From a virus, in IMG/VR virus record IMGVR_UViG_3300045431_000601, positions 1 to 64,000 of that record: a stretch of 64,000 nucleotides of DNA; one strand, 5' to 3'. Numbering within the stretch: the first letter of the stretch is position 1; each line of letters starts with the position of its first letter. A program made the translations under genes and the position numbers. Below are positions 47,061 through 56,482 of this stretch, piece by piece. The notes under the pieces are model-generated. The model was given only the letters and a program-made list of their open reading frames with translations. It did not search any database and was not told the origin of the DNA.

Positions 47061-49614
47061 TAAAACTTTTAGCGATAAATTTAAAGAGGTCTCTTTACCT
47101 TTTCACGGGGTAAGGCTTCCGGAATTTAAAATAGAAGATAGATATAAACACGAATTAGGAATTAGCGAAGATTCAGACAATTATTCCTTCTTAAGGGCTT
47201 TGATACTCAAGGGCTTAAAACGATTAAAACTAGAAAGCGATTCATCTTTGCGCCAAGCCCATCTAAATAGAATAAAATATGAATTAGAAACTATTAAAGA
47301 TTTAGGATTTATTGATTATATCTTATTGGTTTGGTATGTTATTAATTACTGCAAAGAAAATAATATTCCTGTCGGTCTTGGAAGAGGGTCAGCCGCAGGG
47401 TCTCTGATCCTATTCTTAATTGGAGTTACTCAAATAGATAGTTTAAAATATAACCTTTATTTTGAAAGATTTATATCTAAAATTAGAGCTAAAAAGCAAG
47501 AAGTCGATGGCGTAATGTATCTTGATGGCTCTTTAATGTGCGACGTAGACCTAGATATTTGTTATTATAATAGACATAAAGTATTGCAACATCTAGAAGA
47601 GAAATTTAAAGGAAAAACGAGTAAAATATTAACCTTAAATAGTCTTAGCGGAAGGCTTTTAATAAAAGAATGCGGTAAAATAGTAGAAGAAAAAGAAGAA
47701 GAAGAAATGACTGCGGTATCTGGCATGATACCAAAAACATACGGACAGGTTAAAGATATTGAAGAGGCCTATGATGAATCGCCAAAATTTAAAAAATGGG
47801 TAGACGAAAATAAGAGCATTTATAATGTAGCTCTTAAACTTAGAAATTTAATTAAAAATAAAGGAGTTCATCCATCTGGAGTTTTACTATCTGCAGATCT
47901 ATTAGAAGAATCTTGTCCTACAGAATTTTCTAGCGATAAAGAATCTGTTTCCTCATTTGACATGAATTGGGTAAGTTTATTTAATATTAAACTAGATATT
48001 CTTGGCTTAAGAAGCGTTTCTGTCGTTGACGATGTTTGCAAGCAGATTGGTATTAAAATAACCGATATAGATCTTAATGACCCATCAATATACAGGTCTT
48101 TGCAAGACCTGAGAACTCCTCATGGATTATTCCAAATAGAAGCAGACACCAACTTCAGAGTTTGTAAACAAGTTAAGCCCAAGAATTTAGAAGAGCTTAG
48201 CGCGGTATTAGCTTTAGCCAGACCTGGAGCTCTAGATTTCGTATCTACTTACGCAAGATACACCAACACAGGACAATACGAAGCGATACATCCATTTTTT
48301 GACGACATTTTAAAACAAACGGGTGGCGTAGCTTTGTATCAAGAGCAGCTAATGCAAATGGCTAATAAGATTGGATTTACTTTAGACGAAGCAGAAATTT
48401 TAAGAAGAATCGTGGGCAAAAAGAAGATTGAAGAAGTGAAAGAATGGAGATCTAAAATTAAAAATAAATGCAAAGAGAATAATGCGCCCAAAGAAGTAAG
48501 TGATATTTTATGGAAGATTCTCGAAGATTCCGCTAATTATTCATTTAATAAATCTCATTCAATCGCATACGCTGCCTTAGCTGCGTGTACGATTTATTTA
48601 AAATTTAATTATCCAAAACAGTTTTTTCTTTCTTTATTAAAAATGACTAGACACGAACCCGATTCAATTGGAGAAATATCTAAGATTCAAAAGGAGATGA
48701 TGGTTTTTAATATAAAATTGCTTCGCCCACATATTATAAAATCAGATATGGATTTTTCGATTGAAGGAGAAGATATTAGGTTTGGGCTTTTGTCTGTCAA
48801 AGGCATATCAGATAAATCTATAGAAAAATTGAATAGCTTTAGAAATAGATATTCAAATAAATTTGATATTTTTGAGGCCGCGGAACAGTCTGATTTAAAT
48901 ATAGGGGTTTTATCCTCTTTAATACAAGCAGGAGCTTTAACCGGATTTAAACAATCCAGATCGAAGATAGTACTAGAAGCTCAACTATGGAACATTTTAA
49001 ATATAAAAGAAAAGAAATATTGCATTAATTTTGCAGAGAAATTTGATTATGATTTAATTAGAATTATTAAACATTTAAATTCATTTACAGACGAGAAGAA
49101 TACCGTTGTAATCAAAAGCTCTAGACTTGAAACAATAAAGAAAAAATATACTCCATATCTAAACATATATAATCAAAACAGCAAAAGCGAGAGTTTCGCT
49201 AATTGGTATTACGAGAAGAGACTCTTGGGTTATACTTATGAAAAATCACTAAAACAAATCTTTGCAGAAAAAAGAGAGGATTTAATGTCTATTCAAGAGG
49301 TTGTAAATGCCCCAATTAATTCTAAAGTAGCTTTTGTGGGAGAAGTCATCGACGCTTTTTCTGGTACGGCTAATAACGAAAAAAAGACTAGATTTCTTCG
49401 CATAAAAATATCAGACGAAACTAATAGTATAAATACTTTACTTTTTAATGATAGAATTGATACAAATAAAAGCCTTAATAACAACAAGAAGTTCGAGGAG
49501 ACAAATATTGTAATAGTTAAAGGGACAAAGAAAGAAGACGCAGTTTTTGCTGATCTGGTAGCTATTCAAGATCAAAAGATATATATGAAGCTCAGCGAAT
49601 TAAAAAAGTCTTGA
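47041..49614 (+). CDS. dnaE: C-family DNA polymerase catalytic core (PolIII alpha, no PHP)
   Basis: 857 residues. FIDYILLVWYVINYCKENN then VGLGRGSAAGSLILFLIGVT open the palm. CDVDLDICYYNRHKV holds the catalytic Asp-x-Asp, and KGVHPSGVLLS, TPHGLFQIEADTNFR and LALARPGALDFVSTYAR are typical DnaE/PolC finger motifs. ALYQEQLMQMANKIGFTLDE, SFNKSHSIAYAALA and a C-terminal OB-fold (KVAFVGEVIDAF) complete it. The usual N-terminal PHP (about 270 residues) is missing and is supplied by the gene at 45442. Its TGA stop lies within the next -35 box. Confidence 0.92.
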   Translation: METSINNKTFSDKFKEVSLPFHGVRLPEFKIEDRYKHELGISEDSDNYSFLRALILKGLKRLKLESDSSLRQAHLNRIKYELETIKDLGFIDYILLVWYVINYCKENNIPVGLGRGSAAGSLILFLIGVTQIDSLKYNLYFERFISKIRAKKQEVDGVMYLDGSLMCDVDLDICYYNRHKVLQHLEEKFKGKTSKILTLNSLSGRLLIKECGKIVEEKEEEEMTAVSGMIPKTYGQVKDIEEAYDESPKFKKWVDENKSIYNVALKLRNLIKNKGVHPSGVLLSADLLEESCPTEFSSDKESVSSFDMNWVSLFNIKLDILGLRSVSVVDDVCKQIGIKITDIDLNDPSIYRSLQDLRTPHGLFQIEADTNFRVCKQVKPKNLEELSAVLALARPGALDFVSTYARYTNTGQYEAIHPFFDDILKQTGGVALYQEQLMQMANKIGFTLDEAEILRRIVGKKKIEEVKEWRSKIKNKCKENNAPKEVSDILWKILEDSANYSFNKSHSIAYAALAACTIYLKFNYPKQFFLSLLKMTRHEPDSIGEISKIQKEMMVFNIKLLRPHIIKSDMDFSIEGEDIRFGLLSVKGISDKSIEKLNSFRNRYSNKFDIFEAAEQSDLNIGVLSSLIQAGALTGFKQSRSKIVLEAQLWNILNIKEKKYCINFAEKFDYDLIRIIKHLNSFTDEKNTVVIKSSRLETIKKKYTPYLNIYNQNSKSESFANWYYEKRLLGYTYEKSLKQIFAEKREDLMSIQEVVNAPINSKVAFVGEVIDAFSGTANNEKKTRFLRIKISDETNSINTLLFNDRIDTNKSLNNNKKFEETNIVIVKGTKKEDAVFADLVAIQDQKIYMKLSELKKS

Positions 49615-49639
49615 CTTTTTAGATTATATGTTATATTAT
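49611..49639 (+). promoter_or_regulatory. sigma70-like promoter overlapping a stop codon
   Basis: TTGACT (49611-49616) contains the polymerase TGA. 17 bases, TATTAT (49634-49639), six bases to the ATG at 49646. Confidence 0.65.
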
Positions 49640-49645
49640 CATTAA

Positions 49646-50203
49646 ATGATATCTTTTTATAAGCCTAATAGCAAAAATACAGGCACAGCCTGTAGCTTCT
49701 CTGTAAATCCTAAAGATGGCTCTATATGGAGTTCTTTGATTAAGCAAAGCTCTTGGAATGAAGCCAAAAAAATAGGTTCTTTCTCAGAGAACCAGAATAA
49801 TCCAAATAAAAGCGTTAAAATTAAATTTTCGCTTACTGAAGCCGCGGGTATACTAGACGCCTTAGAAAGGCAAGCAGAGTTTTCTGCTTATCATACTTCA
49901 GAGAAACAATCCACCCAGATTAAATTCTCTCCTTATGTTAAGGACGGCAAACACGTTGGATATTCTTATATAGTAAATAAAACCGACAAACAAAATAGCG
50001 AAAACAAACAATCCTACTTGATAGGATTTTATTTTAATGAAGCCAGACTGATAAAAGAATTTATATCTTATTCTTTAAATTCCGTATTTGAATCACAAAG
50101 AGTAGATACAATTAAAAAATTAAAAAATAAGCCGAAAGATCCGCGAGAAGAAGTTTCTGAACAAAAAAATAGCGAGGACGATATAGACGGTGAATTGTGG
50201 TGA
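49646..50203 (+). CDS. candidate single-stranded DNA-binding protein
   Basis: 185 residues. A compact N-terminal part with many strands (MISFYKPNSKNTGTACSFSV) and a basic, aromatic middle (IKFSPYVKDGKHVGYSYIV). A disordered charged linker ends in an acidic tip closed by an aromatic residue (SEDDIDGELW). That tail layout is the hallmark of phage and bacterial SSBs. The neighbours are polymerase genes. The OB-fold itself is not evident by eye, so the call is mainly architectural. Confidence 0.55.
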   Translation: MISFYKPNSKNTGTACSFSVNPKDGSIWSSLIKQSSWNEAKKIGSFSENQNNPNKSVKIKFSLTEAAGILDALERQAEFSAYHTSEKQSTQIKFSPYVKDGKHVGYSYIVNKTDKQNSENKQSYLIGFYFNEARLIKEFISYSLNSVFESQRVDTIKKLKNKPKDPREEVSEQKNSEDDIDGELW

Positions 50204-52107
50204 AGAAAAAGATTCTCTATCATTCAGATTTTTCTTTAAGCAAAACTGGCTTTGGAAAGACAGCAAGAACAATATTAACTTATTTATATAACACTGGTAA
50301 ATACGATATTGTTCACTATTCCTGCGGAGTTCCTAAAAATCACATCGAGCTCCAAAGAACCCCATGGAAATCTGTCGGGACATTACCAGATGATTCACAA
50401 GTTTTAGAGAATTTACAGAAAGACCCCAACGCACTAAGAATGGCTAGTTATGGGTTTAATCATATAGATGAAATAATAAAAAATGAAAAACCAGATTTTT
50501 ATATTGGGGTCCAAGATATATGGGGAGTAGATTATTCAATATCAAAGCCTTGGTTTAAAAAAATTAATTCTGTTATTTGGACCACTCTAGACTCCTTGCC
50601 TATTTTAGATTCTGCTATAAAATATGCTCCAAAAATTAAAAACTATTGGATCTGGAGCGATTTTGCTACAAAAGCCCTTAATGATATGGGACATAAACAT
50701 GTTAAAACTATGCATGGCCCCGTAGACGTTTCAAATTTTTTTAGATTGTCAGATAAAAAAAGATCTGATTTAAGAGAAAGGTTTAATATCAATAAAAATA
50801 AATTTATAATTGGATTTGTATTTAGAAATCAATTAAGAAAAAGCGCTCCAAACCTAATTGAAGGATATGCTATATGGAAAAATAAAAATAATATAAAAAA
50901 TAGCGCTCTACTTTTGCACACCCACTTTGGAGAGGGATGGAACATAATGAAACTGGCAAAAGAGTACAATATAGATAGTAAAGAAATATATACGACATAT
51001 ATTTGTAAAAAATGTAAAAATTATGAAGTAAAACCTTTCGAAGGAGAAGGTTTAGATTGTCCGTTTTGTAATGAAAAGAAAAGTCAATTCACAACAAGCG
51101 TAAATCTTGGGGTATCTGAAAATCATTTAAACGAAATATACAATCTCATGGACGTGTACTGTCATCCTTTTACAAGCGGTGGGCAAGAAATTCCAATACA
51201 AGAAGCCAAGCTTACAGAATTAATTACTTTAGTTACAAACTATTCATGTGGAGAAGCCATGTGCGCACCAGAAGCATGCTCATTAACTTTAGATTGGTCA
51301 GAATACAGAGAACACGGAACAGAGTTTATTAAAGCTTCTACTAATCCGCAATCTATTGCACAACAATTAAAAGTTGTGTACGAAATGGATCTAAATAAGA
51401 AAAACGAAATGGGTGCAAAAGCGAGAGAGTGGACAATTAAAAATTATTCAGTTAAATCTATAGGAGAGAAAATAGAGTCATTTTTAGAATCAAATCCTAG
51501 AGTAGATTATAAGTTTGATTTTGAAGAAGAAAAGAAAGATCCATTTACTATCATTCCAGATATTGCAGATGATAAAGAATGGTTAAAATATTTATACGCA
51601 AAGATCTTAAAAAGACCAGAAGTAGACGAAGACGATGATGGCCATAAATATTGGATAGAACAAATCTCAAAAGGAGTCAAGAGAGAAGCAATAGAAAAGT
51701 ATTTTAGAGACGTTGCTTTTAAGGAAAACGAGTCTTTAGGCAAAAAATTTGAAGATTTACTTTTTGAACATGACAAAGGAAAAAGAATATTATACGTAAT
51801 GCCAGAAGACGCAAATAACGTTTTCCTGTCCAGTTCGATATTTGAATCAATTAAAAATACTTACACTGATCATACTCTATATGTTGCAACCAAGAAAGAG
51901 TATACTTCTATACTAGACGGAAATCCATTCGTAGATAAAGTTTTACCATATATACCTCAAATGGATTCTTTACCTTGGCTAGAAGGAGCAGGTCATCATG
52001 AGGGCTATTTTGAGATAGCTTTTGTCCCGCATTTAAATTTAATTAATCAAAAAGATTTTATTCACAACGGCAAAACAAAAATAGAATATAATATATGCAC
52101 ATTATAG
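50200..52107 (+). CDS. GT4 glycosyltransferase fused to DUF4214-like and partial GT9 domains
   Basis: About 635 residues in three parts. Residues 1-430 are a GT4-like GT-B domain (YHSDFSLSKTGFGKTARTIL; HPFTSGGQEIPIQEAKL) with an inserted zinc ribbon (CKKC...CPFC near residues 271-290). Residues about 445-525 resemble DUF4214 (WLKYLYAKILKRPEVDED, then GHKYWIEQIS). Residues about 530-635 look like the first Rossmann half of a GT9 heptosyltransferase (RILYVMPEDANNVFLSSSIF). The second half appears in the overlapping next frame. GTG codons at 50197 and 50200 are both possible starts. Confidence 0.72.
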   Translation: MKKKILYHSDFSLSKTGFGKTARTILTYLYNTGKYDIVHYSCGVPKNHIELQRTPWKSVGTLPDDSQVLENLQKDPNALRMASYGFNHIDEIIKNEKPDFYIGVQDIWGVDYSISKPWFKKINSVIWTTLDSLPILDSAIKYAPKIKNYWIWSDFATKALNDMGHKHVKTMHGPVDVSNFFRLSDKKRSDLRERFNINKNKFIIGFVFRNQLRKSAPNLIEGYAIWKNKNNIKNSALLLHTHFGEGWNIMKLAKEYNIDSKEIYTTYICKKCKNYEVKPFEGEGLDCPFCNEKKSQFTTSVNLGVSENHLNEIYNLMDVYCHPFTSGGQEIPIQEAKLTELITLVTNYSCGEAMCAPEACSLTLDWSEYREHGTEFIKASTNPQSIAQQLKVVYEMDLNKKNEMGAKAREWTIKNYSVKSIGEKIESFLESNPRVDYKFDFEEEKKDPFTIIPDIADDKEWLKYLYAKILKRPEVDEDDDGHKYWIEQISKGVKREAIEKYFRDVAFKENESLGKKFEDLLFEHDKGKRILYVMPEDANNVFLSSSIFESIKNTYTDHTLYVATKKEYTSILDGNPFVDKVLPYIPQMDSLPWLEGAGHHEGYFEIAFVPHLNLINQKDFIHNGKTKIEYNICTL

Positions 52108-53234
52108 AAAAAATATCTACAAATACTGGTCTTAAAATAAAGAAGCCGTTTATATATGAGAAATTTTTTCCTTTAGACATTCAAAAATATATTATATTTA
52201 ATCCTAAAAGCTCAGAGGACGTAAAAAATTATGATTATTGGGATAGAGTATTAGATATTTTAAATTTTTATTTAAAAGAAAAGGATATAACTATCATACA
52301 GATTGGCGAGAAAAGAAGCGAAGACTATTCAGTAGGAGTAAACTTGACAGGAGCAACAGATCATAACACAAACGCCTACTTAATAAAAAATTCCTTGTTG
52401 TATCTAGGAACAGACGCGGTTGAGATGCAAGTTGCCTCTTCATTTAATATAAAAATATGCTCTTTAGTAAGTAATTATTACTTAGAAAATGTTAAGCCCT
52501 ACTGGTCTAAATCAGAAGATACGAGAATGCTTCAACCAAAAACTAATATAAAACCAAACTTTAGTTCCCAAGAAGGAACCAAGAGGATTAATACAATTCT
52601 TCCTGAGGATATAGCTTATAACGCCCTTGATCTTTTAGGGATTACCCATGAGAAGACTATAAAGACTTTATATATTGGTAAAAATTTCCATAATAAAACT
52701 TTTGAGATTATTCCTGATGGTAAAGTTAGCCTCAAAGATATACCGACAAATGTACCAATCGTGAGAATGGATTATCATTTTAACGGGGTCGTGCTAGAGT
52801 ATATCTTATCGCAAAAAAAAGCCATAATAATTACCAATAAAGAAATAGATATAGATTTATTAAAAAACTATAAAACGAATATTCAAACCATCATATATGT
52901 AATTGAAGAAAAAAATGAGCCGCGCTTTGTGAGTCAAATGGAGAATTTAGGCATAGATTATTCTCTCGTATCCTATTTAAAAGACATAAACCATTTAAAA
53001 ATTAAATATATTGATTTTAAATTAATTAACCATATACAGCTTAACACAAAGTCTCCTTTTGAAAATGGAGATAAAGATAATCTTTTCATATCTAATAGAT
53101 TATTGTTATCGTCTAAAGGCATTTTTAATACAAAATATACATATTTAAAATTAAGTAATACCAATCAAGTTCCGGATGATCCTTTGTTTTGGGGAGAAGC
53201 AGATAATGTTTTTATTTACAAAAATAAAAAATAA
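52095..53234 (+). CDS. C-terminal half of a GT9-like glycosyltransferase plus unknown tail
   Basis: 379 residues. YIIFNPKSSEDVKNYDYWDR, ITIIQIGEKRSEDY and YLIKNSLLYLGTDAVEMQVAS follow the order of the nucleotide-sugar half of GT9 enzymes (the H/Y-G-x-x-H-like loop and Asp/Glu pair). The last 170 residues are an unrecognised beta-rich domain. The ATG overlaps the upstream gene by 13 bases in another frame. Joined end to end, the two would make one GT9 domain, so this is either a split enzyme, a frameshifted gene or a product of ribosomal slippage. Confidence 0.62.
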   Translation: MHIIEKISTNTGLKIKKPFIYEKFFPLDIQKYIIFNPKSSEDVKNYDYWDRVLDILNFYLKEKDITIIQIGEKRSEDYSVGVNLTGATDHNTNAYLIKNSLLYLGTDAVEMQVASSFNIKICSLVSNYYLENVKPYWSKSEDTRMLQPKTNIKPNFSSQEGTKRINTILPEDIAYNALDLLGITHEKTIKTLYIGKNFHNKTFEIIPDGKVSLKDIPTNVPIVRMDYHFNGVVLEYILSQKKAIIITNKEIDIDLLKNYKTNIQTIIYVIEEKNEPRFVSQMENLGIDYSLVSYLKDINHLKIKYIDFKLINHIQLNTKSPFENGDKDNLFISNRLLLSSKGIFNTKYTYLKLSNTNQVPDDPLFWGEADNVFIYKNKK

Positions 53235-53244
53235 TGTTATTATA
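53215..53244 (+). promoter_or_regulatory. sigma70-like promoter for the methyltransferase gene
   Basis: TTTACA (53215-53220), 18 bases, TATTAT (53239-53244), eight bases to the ATG at 53253. Confidence 0.5.
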
Positions 53245-53252
53245 AATAAACT

Positions 53253-53861
53253 ATGGAAAATTTTAATCAAACATGGTGGGATAAAAATTTAGAATCTAGA
53301 TTAAACGAATTTATCGGATGGGTAGGAGACGAAAATAGACATTCAAAAGTTTTTATTAGAAAATATGTAATTTCAAAGGCTTATAAAAGTTTAGTTGACT
53401 TAGGCTGTGGTACTGCCTCAGAATTTTTTGGATACAAAAAAGATTATCCCGAATTAAAATATTTAGGCGTTGATAGCAGCTCTTTCTTAAACAAGAGAGG
53501 TATGGAATTAGGCGTGCCTATGCTGCGATCAAACATTGAAAACGTTAATCTTCTAGATAGTAGCTATGAAGTAGCTTTTTCTAGGCACGTTTTAGAGCAT
53601 CAGCCTAGTTATAAAAACGGATTAAATGAATTAATTAGAATAGCCTCAAAAGAGGCTATTCATGTATTTTTTATTCCCCCACAAGAAGCACCAGAGCACA
53701 TTGATTATAATGCAACAGAAAATCTTTATAATAATAGATATAATTTAAAAGATATAGAGAATTATATTAAAAATAATAAAAAAGTTAAATCTTTTGATTG
53801 GATTGATTGCTCTGCTAATGGATACAACCCAGAAGTAGCTTTATGCATAAAAGTTTTATGA
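53253..53861 (+). CDS. class I SAM-dependent methyltransferase
   Basis: 202 residues. SLVDLGCGTASEFFGY is motif I, KYLGVDSSSFLNKRG the acidic adenosine-ribose loop, and YEVAFSRHVLEHQPSYKNGL motif IV/V of Methyltransf_11-type enzymes. The substrate cannot be read. Methyltransferases of this type next to glycosyltransferases often cap sugars, which fits the preceding genes, but small-molecule or protein targets are possible. Confidence 0.75.
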   Translation: MENFNQTWWDKNLESRLNEFIGWVGDENRHSKVFIRKYVISKAYKSLVDLGCGTASEFFGYKKDYPELKYLGVDSSSFLNKRGMELGVPMLRSNIENVNLLDSSYEVAFSRHVLEHQPSYKNGLNELIRIASKEAIHVFFIPPQEAPEHIDYNATENLYNNRYNLKDIENYIKNNKKVKSFDWIDCSANGYNPEVALCIKVL

Positions 53862-53890
53862 TTGACAGTCTTATAAGATTAATATAGAAT
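53862..53890 (+). promoter_or_regulatory. sigma70-like promoter, leaderless
   Basis: TTGACA (53862-53867) starts right after the upstream stop. 17 bases, TAGAAT (53885-53890), seven bases to the ATG at 53898. Confidence 0.65.
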
Positions 53891-53897
53891 ATAGAAT

Positions 53898-54680
53898 ATG
53901 GAAGAAAAAACAGAATCCACAGTAATTCAGCCTAATATAGAATTTTCTTACACAGGAGAAGTCCCTGTTGAAGAGCCTAGAGATAGGCCATTCAAAACAA
54001 TAACAAGAAACAAATACGGCCTCGTGGAGGACGACTCTATCTCTTATATTTTTAACGAAGACAATTCAATTAATTGGAGGGCTATGGTAAAAAGCCAATA
54101 TCTTGTTCCGAATAGGCAAAAAACACAAGAGACAGATGTATCGAAGTTAGAAGATAAGGATTTGCTAATCCTTTTGGGAGGTATTAAAGAGCTAGCTCAG
54201 ATTAGGGGATACACGGATGTATCTTATCATGTCGTAGCTGCCTCGGATAATTATTTTGCTACATCATGTAAAATAAAATGGATTCCAAATTACGAGACAG
54301 AAGGAAGATCAATAACTTTTGAAGCTTTGGCAGACGCTACCCCTAACAACACCAAAAATTTTGCTAGATTCTTTCTAGCTGCAATAGCAGAGAATAGAGC
54401 CTTTGTAAGATGCGTTAGAAATTTTCTAAAGATAAATATTGTTTCACAAGAAGAATTAGGGGACGCCAAATTAATAGACGAAAGTCCTTCTCAACAGGAG
54501 AATATTATATCTCCTCATGTTCTCTTGGAAAAAGCAATGAGAGAAAAGGGCATATCCTTTGATCAATTAAAAAAGAAATTAATCAAAGAAAAATATGAGA
54601 ACGCAGACTCTATAGAATCTATAAAAGATATTTCAAAAAATAAGATATTTGAACTAATAGAAAGAGTTAAGAAATCTTAA
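53898..54680 (+). CDS. possible Rad52-like ssDNA-annealing protein
   Basis: 260 residues. The central region (about 85-190) reads ILLGGIKELAQIRGYTDVSY, ATSCKIKWIPNYETEGR, ITFEALADATPNNTKN and FLAAIAENRAFVRCVRNFLK. The strand order, then an Ala-Asp-Ala turn and an AxExRAxxRxxRxFL helix, resembles Rad52/Sak-type annealases. The C-terminal helical tail is charged (ISFDQLKKKLIKEKYENA). It is the last gene of the replication side, with its own strong promoter. The family call is tentative. Confidence 0.45.
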   Translation: MEEKTESTVIQPNIEFSYTGEVPVEEPRDRPFKTITRNKYGLVEDDSISYIFNEDNSINWRAMVKSQYLVPNRQKTQETDVSKLEDKDLLILLGGIKELAQIRGYTDVSYHVVAASDNYFATSCKIKWIPNYETEGRSITFEALADATPNNTKNFARFFLAAIAENRAFVRCVRNFLKINIVSQEELGDAKLIDESPSQQENIISPHVLLEKAMREKGISFDQLKKKLIKEKYENADSIESIKDISKNKIFELIERVKKS

Positions 54681-54682
54681 GG

Positions 54683-56482
54683 TTAGCCGCCGATAACCAC
54701 ACGACCTCCAATTCCTATTACGGTCCAAACACCAGGAACCTGTCCTGTAAAAGACATAATGTTCTCGTCTGATTTAATTCCTATTTGTCCTGGTCGCCCA
54801 GTTGAGCCTGTTGCGCCTTTTACGCCTTTTGAGGCCACTGATGAATTGGTTGTGCCTTTGCCTCCTTGTTGGCCGTTTTGACCTACGGCTCCAGGATCTC
54901 CTGATTGACCAGTCACGTTTGATGCATTAGCGCCTGCAGAACCTTTTGAACCAGGATCTCCGTTGGCTCCTTTGTCTCCTGGACCACCAGCTAAGCCAGT
55001 ATCTCCTTGTATAATATCACCAGATGGTCCTTTAGAACCTCTATCTCCTGTTGCTCCTATCCCACCGCTAGGTCCTGAATCTCCGGCTAACTGTATAGTA
55101 GGTGTGTCTCCTGTAGGACCTTTGTCTCCAGGTACTGTTGGTCCGGTAGCGCCTTTTGCACCAATAATTGTTAAGCCCACATCGCCTGGTATTATTTGAC
55201 CAGGATTTCCCTGACTTCCAGTAGCACCAATCGTTCCGACTTGACCTTTTGTAGATGCTGGTTTTAGACCAGGCGGACCTGAATCACCAGCGAGAGGAGA
55301 AGGCTTAACTCCTTGATCACCAGGGATAGGAGAAGGCTTAACTCCCTGATCACCAGGGATAGGAGAAGGCTTAACTCCTTGATCACCAGGGATAGGAGAA
55401 GGCTTAACTCCCGAGTCTCCTTTTATATTTTGACCATCATCGCCTGTGGCTCCAATAATCATAATAGATTCTACAGGTTTTACGCCTTTATCTCCTATTT
55501 CGCCAATTATAGGATCAGGTCTATCTCCTTCTGGGCCTTGGGAACCTTTTTCGCCTCCTATTATTAAACCTGGTTTGCCACCAAGTCCTTTTAAGCCTTT
55601 TAATCCTTCTTTTGGAGATCCTTGGTCACCTTTAGCGCCTGGAGAGCCAAATTCTCCAATAATTATGGCGCCAAATTCTCCTCTGTTTCCTCTATCCCCT
55701 TTGGCACCAAATACAAGTCCGTATCCCATTTCTCCTGTATCTCCTCCAGAACCAGAAGCACCAATTGATCCTACGCCTCCTCTTTCGCCGCTTCCTCCTC
55801 TAGAGCCTTTACCTCCTATTATAAATACCCCATCTGATCCTGCACTTCCTCCAGAACCAGAAGCACCAATTGATCCTGCGCCTCCTCCTTCGCCGCTTCC
55901 TCCTCCTTTTCCTGATTTTCCGATACAACTAAGAGGGGGATTACATAAACCAGTAATTGGGAAGCTTTTGGTTGATAAAATCCAAGGAGGATCATTTGTA
56001 CCGTCATCTATAGGTCTCATTTTAGCTTCTCCTGCTACAAAAGGAATATCAGAACTTAAAATGTTAATCTCTTGTGAATTGTTTTTTATATTTAATTGAG
56101 GATTATTTTTTTGTAGATAAACATAATTAGAAATTGTTCTATTTTCAGTATAAATTCCTTCTTTTGCAAAAATTGTTCTATATTTTTTTCCATAAGTACT
56201 AATAGAACCTGAGCTAATTGGAAAGCCATCTATTCTAAAAAGATAATCTTTGTTTTGAGATTCTATATATAAATAGTTAACCTGTTGGTTTGTCCCAGGG
56301 ATCATATCTTCCCCCGAACATCTTTTCTTTTTAATATTATTCCAATGTTTAGGTTTACATATGCCGTTTGTATCTCCAAAACCTAAATTTCCCCAAAAAA
56401 TATTATCGCTCTTTCCTGAGGCGTATACCGACCATAAAGGTTCATCATAACTAATATCTTGGATAGGGTTATAATTTTTCAT
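54683..56482 (-). CDS. collagen-like fibre protein with Gly-rich and [11 protein letters not shown] segments
   Basis: 599 residues. The N-terminal domain (about 1-185) ends [17 protein letters not shown], homologous to the ends of the other two fibre N-termini. The following Gly-X-Y domain (about 190-570) is unusual. It opens with Gly/Ser-rich stretches ([16 protein letters not shown]), contains IIGG and IIGE repeats, and has four copies of an 11-residue [11 protein letters not shown]. The C-terminus is short ([18 protein letters not shown]) with no large head. It overlaps the next leftward fibre gene by four bases. Confidence 0.82.
   Translation of the reverse strand: MKNYNPIQDISYDEPLWSVYASGKSDNIFWGNLGFGDTNGICKPKHWNNIKKKRCSGEDMIPGTNQQVNYLYIESQNKDYLFRIDGFPISSGSISTYGKKYRTIFAKEGIYTENRTISNYVYLQKNNPQLNIKNNSQEINILSSDIPFVAGEAKMRPIDDGTNDPPWILSTKSFPITGLCNPPLSCIGKSGKGGGSGEGGGAGSIGASGSGGSAGSDGVFIIGGKGSRGGSGERGGVGSIGASGSGGDTGEMGYGLVFGAKGDRGNRGEFGAIIIGEFGSPGAKGDQGSPKEGLKGLKGLGGKPGLIIGGEKGSQGPEGDRPDPIIGEIGDKGVKPVESIMIIGATGDDGQNIKGDSGVKPSPIPGDQGVKPSPIPGDQGVKPSPIPGDQGVKPSPLAGDSGPPGLKPASTKGQVGTIGATGSQGNPGQIIPGDVGLTIIGAKGATGPTVPGDKGPTGDTPTIQLAGDSGPSGGIGATGDRGSKGPSGDIIQGDTGLAGGPGDKGANGDPGSKGSAGANASNVTGQSGDPGAVGQNGQQGGKGTTNSSVASKGVKGATGSTGRPGQIGIKSDENIMSFTGQVPGVWTVIGIGGRVVIGG
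55296..55412. repeat. 33-base tandem repeat, about 3.5 copies
   Basis: Units begin at 55296, 55329, 55362 and 55395 and encode the 11-residue [11 protein letters not shown]. They are nearly identical at DNA level, with one or two silent changes. Confidence 0.85.
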
